A stretch of 6,553 nucleotides of DNA from Wenyingzhuangia sp039768865 (lineage in GTDB: Bacteria; Bacteroidota; Bacteroidia; Flavobacteriales; Flavobacteriaceae), in the NCBI RefSeq assembly GCF_039768865.1, contig NZ_JBDMZQ010000021.1, one strand, 5' to 3'. Numbering within the stretch: position 1 is the first letter of the stretch; every line of letters starts with the position of its first letter. Positions 5,832-6,553 of this stretch are shown here, one piece after another. Below the pieces are notes generated by a model. That model was not told the DNA's origin and made no database searches. It saw only the letters and a list, made by a program, of their open reading frames with translations. Position numbers and translations under genes: made by a program.

Positions 5832-6553
5832 ATGTCAAATCAAAACATAAAAGTACCCAAGTCATTACCTGTTCTAGTTTCTCTTTTATTTGTAGGCCTG
5901 GTAATTGTTTTTAAATCTGCCATAAATATTGATTCCGGTAAGGCTGGAGTATTGTTCAGAACTTTTGGAGGTGGAGTTGTAACAGATGAGCCTGCTTTGG
6001 GAGAAGGCTTTCACATTATTGCCCCTTGGAATAAAGTTTTTATTTATGAAGTCCGTCAACAAGAACTGTTTGAAAAGATGAAAGTTTTATCTTCTAATGG
6101 ATTAGACATTCTATTAGAAGTAAGTGCTTGGTATATGCCGCAAACAGATAAACTAGGAAAGTTACACCAGCAGAAAGGCTTAGACTATCTGACCAGAGTG
6201 ATTTTACCTTCTTTGAGATCGGCAGCCAGATCTGTTGTAGGAAGATACACACCAGAGCAAATATACTCTAGTAAGAGAGATGTGATTCAGAATGAAGTTT
6301 ATGACGAAACTAAAAAGATATTAGATGATCAATTTATACAGTTAAATGAAGTGTTAGTAAGAGATGTAACGTTACCTACAACCATAAAAAATGCGATCGA
6401 AAAAAAATTAAAACAAGAACAGGAATTTTTAGAATATGAGTTTACAATACAAAAAGCAGAAAAAGAAGCTGAACGTCAAAGAATTGATGCTGAAGGTAAA
6501 GCTACTGCAAATAAAATTTTGAATGCCTCTTTGTCTAGCAATATCTTGAAAGA
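5832..6553 (+). CDS. Prohibitin-like SPFH/Band 7 membrane protein (3' end outside window)
   Basis: The frame is open from ATG 5832 to the window edge, giving 240 residues without a stop. Residues about 12-27 form one hydrophobic segment (LPVLVSLLFVGLVIVF), a likely N-terminal membrane anchor. Then comes an SPFH/PHB domain: VLFRTFGGG (40-48), LGEGFHIIAPWNKVFIYEVR (56-75), VSAWYMP (97-103), RSVVGRYTPEQIYSSKRD (133-150) and LVRDVTLPTTIKNAIEKKL (175-193). From about 187 the sequence is charged and heptad-like (KLKQEQEF, KAEKEAERQRIDAEGKA), as in the coiled coil of prohibitins. Family members form large ring assemblies on membranes and, in mitochondria and some bacteria, hold membrane proteases such as FtsH; that role here is inference. 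Prohibitin homologues are about 270 residues, so roughly 30 are missing. It lies after the fabG terminator and is a separate unit. Confidence 0.88.
   Translation, partial: MSNQNIKVPKSLPVLVSLLFVGLVIVFKSAINIDSGKAGVLFRTFGGGVVTDEPALGEGFHIIAPWNKVFIYEVRQQELFEKMKVLSSNGLDILLEVSAWYMPQTDKLGKLHQQKGLDYLTRVILPSLRSAARSVVGRYTPEQIYSSKRDVIQNEVYDETKKILDDQFIQLNEVLVRDVTLPTTIKNAIEKKLKQEQEFLEYEFTIQKAEKEAERQRIDAEGKATANKILNASLSSNILK

Overview
The window looks like chromosomal core-gene DNA from a Bacteroidetes bacterium, most likely a member of the Flavobacteriaceae. The reasons are AT-rich sequence, a fused lpxC-fabZ gene, the order lpxD, lpxC/fabZ, lpxA, efp, sucD, fabG, weak Shine-Dalgarno sequences with A-rich leaders, and perfect matches to the Bacteroidetes -7 promoter element TAnnTTTG. 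Genus cannot be judged from the sequence alone. All genes read on the + strand.

Region 1 (1-3892) is a tightly packed gene run. It starts with the last 26 codons of an upstream gene, probably the HD-domain protein usually found there. Next come lpxD (113-1132), a bifunctional lpxC/fabZ fusion (1136-2524), lpxA (2530-3312) and efp (3326-3892). The gaps are 31, 3, 5 and 13 bp, so this is very probably one transcript. LpxA, LpxC and LpxD carry out the first three dedicated steps of lipid A synthesis. FabZ, LpxA and LpxD all draw on (R)-3-hydroxyacyl-ACP. EF-P is a translation factor carried in the same run.

Region 2 (3893-4061) is a 169-bp gap with no convincing gene. It holds a perfect 24-bp palindrome (4011-4034, 11-bp arms) that overlaps a TAtaTTTG -7 element just before sucD. 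This is the most interesting non-coding signal in the window. Many flavobacteria, as I recall, carry a second LpxD-like acyltransferase gene at this position; it is absent here.

Region 3 (4062-5769) holds sucD (succinyl-CoA ligase alpha subunit) and, 25 bp later, fabG (3-oxoacyl-ACP reductase, which makes the (R)-3-hydroxyacyl-ACP used by the lipid A enzymes and FabZ). A textbook intrinsic terminator with a perfect 15-bp stem and T-tract closes the unit.

Region 4 (5770-6553) is a new transcription unit beginning with a prohibitin-like SPFH/Band 7 membrane protein that runs off the end of the window.

No mobile elements, CRISPR arrays, tRNA/rRNA genes or phage genes were seen. The window is mostly ordinary housekeeping sequence, and I found no strong case for a previously undescribed system. 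The findings are mostly modest regulatory or organisational points.
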